From positions 1 through 7,752 of the forward strand of contig DVJG01000195.1 of assembly GCA_018710805.1 (NCBI GenBank): a stretch of 7,752 nucleotides of DNA. The letters run 5' to 3'. Shown in pieces: positions 5,914 to 7,752 of the stretch. The stretch's first letter is position 1. Each line of letters begins with the position of its first letter. Made by a program: the position numbers and the translations under genes. The stretch comes from Candidatus Faecousia faecipullorum. Its GTDB lineage: Bacteria; Bacillota; Clostridia; Oscillospirales; Oscillospiraceae. The notes under the pieces were generated by a model. The model did not search any database and had not been told where the DNA came from. It saw nothing but the letters and a program-made list of their open reading frames with translations.

Positions 5914-6501
5914 ATGCGCCCAGTTTTTTCCGTAAGGTCTTTCCATACAAGCGTCTGGAAAGGAGGGGCGTATTCCCTGGATCGGCAAATCTGTGACCCT
6001 GTGTCGCTGCGGCGGCGCAAGGTGTGGCAGTGGTCACTTGCAGGCACCTTTCTTTTGGGTATCCTGGCAGGTCTGCTGCTGTTTCTGTCCGAAGAAGATT
6101 CTCCCATTTCTTTGATGTACCGAGCGCCCAATGCGCCGGGATCGATCGTTCGTCTGCTGAGTATCAGCATCCTGCCTTTTCTGATTTCTGCGGCTGTGGT
6201 CTCTCTGGGGAGGCCCCGATTGCTGCTTCCTATCTGCTTTGTCAAAGCATTTTTATTTGCTTTCTCATACTGCGCCGTGATTCGCGCCTATGGATCTGCG
6301 GGCTGGCTGGTGCAGAGCCTCCTGTTATTTGGAGACGAGGCAGTTCTGCCGGTGCTGTATTGGTTCTGGCTCCGCCATCCTCCCGGCGGGAGGGGCGCCT
6401 CTCTGGGCGAAGTCCTGGTCATACTTTGCGGCATCCTGCTGATAGGAAGCGTCAACAAAAGCATCATCTCACCGCTGCTTGCGGGTTTGATAGAATTCTA
6501 G
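5914..6501 (+). CDS. Five-TM integral membrane protein, SpoIIM-like
   Basis: The frame encodes 195 aa from the ATG at 5914. Membrane segments lie at about 42-58, 79-98, 104-124, 131-153 and 165-185, preceded by a basic RRRK cluster. The helix count, the VKAFLFAFSYCAVIRAYGSA-type segment followed by a polar break (GDE) and LPVLY, and the C-terminus GSVNKSIISPLLAGLIEF resemble stage II sporulation protein M, part of the septal peptidoglycan-degrading complex with SpoIID and SpoIIP during engulfment. Position just upstream of xerD fits, since spoIIM lies near fur and xerD in Bacillus. The match is by topology and gene order, so it stays tentative. The start is unsure: ATG 5914 has only a weak GAAAG before it; TTG 5887 and GTG 6001 are in frame; the strongest ribosome site, AAAGGAGGGG (5959-5968), points to a CTG at 5977. 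Confidence 0.55.
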   Translation: MRPVFSVRSFHTSVWKGGAYSLDRQICDPVSLRRRKVWQWSLAGTFLLGILAGLLLFLSEEDSPISLMYRAPNAPGSIVRLLSISILPFLISAAVVSLGRPRLLLPICFVKAFLFAFSYCAVIRAYGSAGWLVQSLLLFGDEAVLPVLYWFWLRHPPGGRGASLGEVLVILCGILLIGSVNKSIISPLLAGLIEF

Positions 6502-6526
6502 AAAGGGAAAATGGGTATCGGGATTC

Positions 6527-7414
6527 ATGTTGGATTTGATTCATGCCTATGAAAATTACCTGACCAAGGTAAAGCAGGCGTCGGGCAATACGGTCTCTTC
6601 CTATATGCGGGACATCCGGCAGTATGCCGACTGGCTCCAAAATAAGGAAGGGATTGAACTGCTGAGCGTCAGCCAACAGAATATCCGTGATTACCTGCAG
6701 CATCTGCAAAGCGAAGGGAAATCCGGAGCAACAGCTTCCAGAACGCTGGCAAGTCTGAAGAACTTTTACCACTACTTGGTAGCCACGGGATTCCTGGAAG
6801 TTTCGCCTGTGGACGCGGATATCCATGTGGACCGCGGCGAGCGGAAGATGCCCGAAATACTCACCGGAAAAGAAGTGGAGCTGCTTCTGGCCCAGCCTGT
6901 CTGCGTGGACCCCAAGGGTTACCGGGACAAGGCCATGCTGGAGGTCATGTACGCAACAGGCATCCGGGTGACGGAGCTTATTGACCTGAATGTGGACGAT
7001 GTGAATCTGGAGCTTGGAATTCTCAAGTGTTCCAGCGCAAAAAAATCCCGGGCAATCCCGCTGTATCCCGCCGCCCAGAAGGCGCTGGCGGTGTACATAA
7101 AGGATATCCGGCTGGGTATGCTGGCAGACCCCCAGGAGAAAGCACTGTTTGTGAATGTGGGCGGTTCCCGCATGAGCCGTCAGGGGTTCTGGAAGATTCT
7201 CAAATTCTACCAAGGGAAAGCAGGCATCGAAAAGGAGATTACGCCTCACACACTGCGGCACAGCTTCGCGGTGCACCTGCTGGAAAACGGTGCCGACCTG
7301 GGTTCCCTCCAGGAGCTCATGGGCCACAGCGACATCTCCTCCACCCAGATGTACGCGCATATGATCAATCAAAAGCTCAAATCCGTGTACGAAAAATGCC
7401 ATCCGAAAGCATAA
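6527..7414 (+). CDS. xerD: Tyrosine recombinase XerD
   Basis: XerD, with XerC, resolves chromosome dimers at dif by strand exchange through a 3'-phosphotyrosine intermediate. The 295-aa length is typical. The N-terminal core-binding SAM-like domain spans about 1-85 and the catalytic domain about 105-290. Catalytic residues seen are Arg147 (ATGIRVTEL), His241 and Arg244 (HTLRH), His267 (LMGHSDI) and Tyr276 (TQMYAHM). The beta-hairpin that normally carries the catalytic lysine as GKGNKER reads CSSAKKSR here, so Lys172 or Lys173 must serve. The ATG at 6527 is the only start before an upstream stop, but its ribosome site is poor (GGGA directly upstream, spacing 3). It follows the SpoIIM-like gene by 25 bp and ends at a strong terminator. 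XerD rather than XerC is preferred from context; a phage integrase is unlikely given length and neighbours. Confidence 0.93.
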   Translation: MLDLIHAYENYLTKVKQASGNTVSSYMRDIRQYADWLQNKEGIELLSVSQQNIRDYLQHLQSEGKSGATASRTLASLKNFYHYLVATGFLEVSPVDADIHVDRGERKMPEILTGKEVELLLAQPVCVDPKGYRDKAMLEVMYATGIRVTELIDLNVDDVNLELGILKCSSAKKSRAIPLYPAAQKALAVYIKDIRLGMLADPQEKALFVNVGGSRMSRQGFWKILKFYQGKAGIEKEITPHTLRHSFAVHLLENGADLGSLQELMGHSDISSTQMYAHMINQKLKSVYEKCHPKA

Positions 7415-7449
7415 AAAAGGTCTGCCATACAGCGGCAGACCTTTTTCTT
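7413..7449 (+). terminator. Intrinsic terminator after xerD
   Basis: GGTCTGCC (7419-7426) pairs perfectly with GGCAGACC (7434-7441) around a 7-nt loop. Five A residues before the stem face five T residues after it (7442-7446), giving a 13-bp A/U-flanked stem. It starts at the xerD stop codon. The symmetry would allow termination in both directions. Confidence 0.93.
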
Positions 7450-7507
7450 CATATGGAATTCACAAACTTTGGGTAAAATAAGGAAGTTAAGAAAGGGGTA
7501 GGCGATC

Positions 7508-7752
7508 ATGAAAAAACATATCAAAGGATGGACAATCATTCTCATTGCCGTACTGCTGGTTATGATCATCGTAGGCGTAATAGGCTACAGGTTCCTGGAA
7601 AGGGTCCGGGAAAAAGTCATTCTTTCGGACGCCGTTAAGCAGGCTTTTATGGAGCTGGAAGCGCGTTATGAGCGCAGTCCGCTTCCGCTGCTGGTGGATT
7701 CCCTGGACCCGGAAGGCCGATACACCGCAGATGCCCAGTTTTCTGCAATGGG
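7508..7752 (+). CDS. Signal-anchored protein of unknown function, N-terminal part (3' end outside window)
   Basis: The frame is open from ATG 7508 to the window edge (81 full codons). GAAAGGGG (7491-7498) lies 9 nt upstream. The product starts with a basic MKKHIKG, then one hydrophobic segment (about 8-27, TIILIAVLLVMIIVGVIG), then a charged, probably extracytoplasmic region containing AFMELEARYERSPLPLLVD and DPEGRYTADAQF. No lipobox cysteine and no clear signal peptidase I site is visible, so it is probably a single-pass membrane-anchored protein. I do not recognise the family. It is separated from xerD by the terminator, so it starts a new transcription unit. Confidence 0.8.
   Translation, partial: MKKHIKGWTIILIAVLLVMIIVGVIGYRFLERVREKVILSDAVKQAFMELEARYERSPLPLLVDSLDPEGRYTADAQFSAM

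Noticed and set aside
5768..6037. Minus-strand frame of 89 codons across the AT-rich block and the SpoIIM-like 5' end
   Set aside because: No ribosome site; the composition is low-complexity Phe/Tyr-rich at one end and antisense of coding at the other. No family pattern is seen.
6511..7414. xerD as an integrase marking an integrated element with att sites
   Set aside because: The length and neighbours fit housekeeping XerD. No tRNA gene is adjacent and I saw no matching direct repeats at the region's edges.

Overview
The window looks like a chromosomal housekeeping region from a moderately GC-rich, low-copy Firmicute of class Clostridia, most likely an Oscillospiraceae-type gut anaerobe. This is inferred from the gene families (MutS2, an HPr with His15 and Ser46, a TIGR04086-type membrane protein, a SpoIIM-like protein beside xerD), the purine-rich Shine-Dalgarno sites and the A/U-flanked terminators. 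No species can be named from the sequence alone. All genes lie on the + strand.

Layout. Positions 1-1092 hold the C-terminal part of mutS2, which enters from the left edge. An extended -10 promoter (1161-1188) drives a small HPr-family gene (1244-1504), followed by a terminator hairpin (1519-1551) that ends only about 15 nt before uvrC. Then comes a tight run of four genes: uvrC (1567-3393), rsmD (3410-3952), coaD (3968-4480) and a coiled-coil protein (4477-4980). Their gaps are 16 and 15 bp and the last pair overlaps by 4 bp, so they are probably one operon. Positions 4981-5190 hold three successive hairpins; the outer two are near-identical copies of one 28-bp element. A four-TM TIGR04086-like membrane protein follows (5191-5613).

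Positions 5614-5880 are strikingly AT-rich. They contain a short coding-like relic, palindromes and a good sigma-A-type promoter. Next are a five-TM SpoIIM-like protein (about 5914-6501), xerD (6527-7414) with a strong terminator, and the start of an unrecognised signal-anchored protein (7508 to the right edge).

The genes cover DNA maintenance (MutS2, UvrC, XerD), ribosome maturation (RsmD), CoA synthesis (CoaD), carbon regulation or phosphotransfer (HPr) and probably sporulation (SpoIIM-like). Nothing resembles a defence island, CRISPR array or intact mobile element. The points most worth a second look are the altered active-site loop of the HPr, the attenuator-like hairpins ahead of uvrC and of the TIGR04086 gene, the AT-rich relic, and the unclear start of the SpoIIM-like gene.
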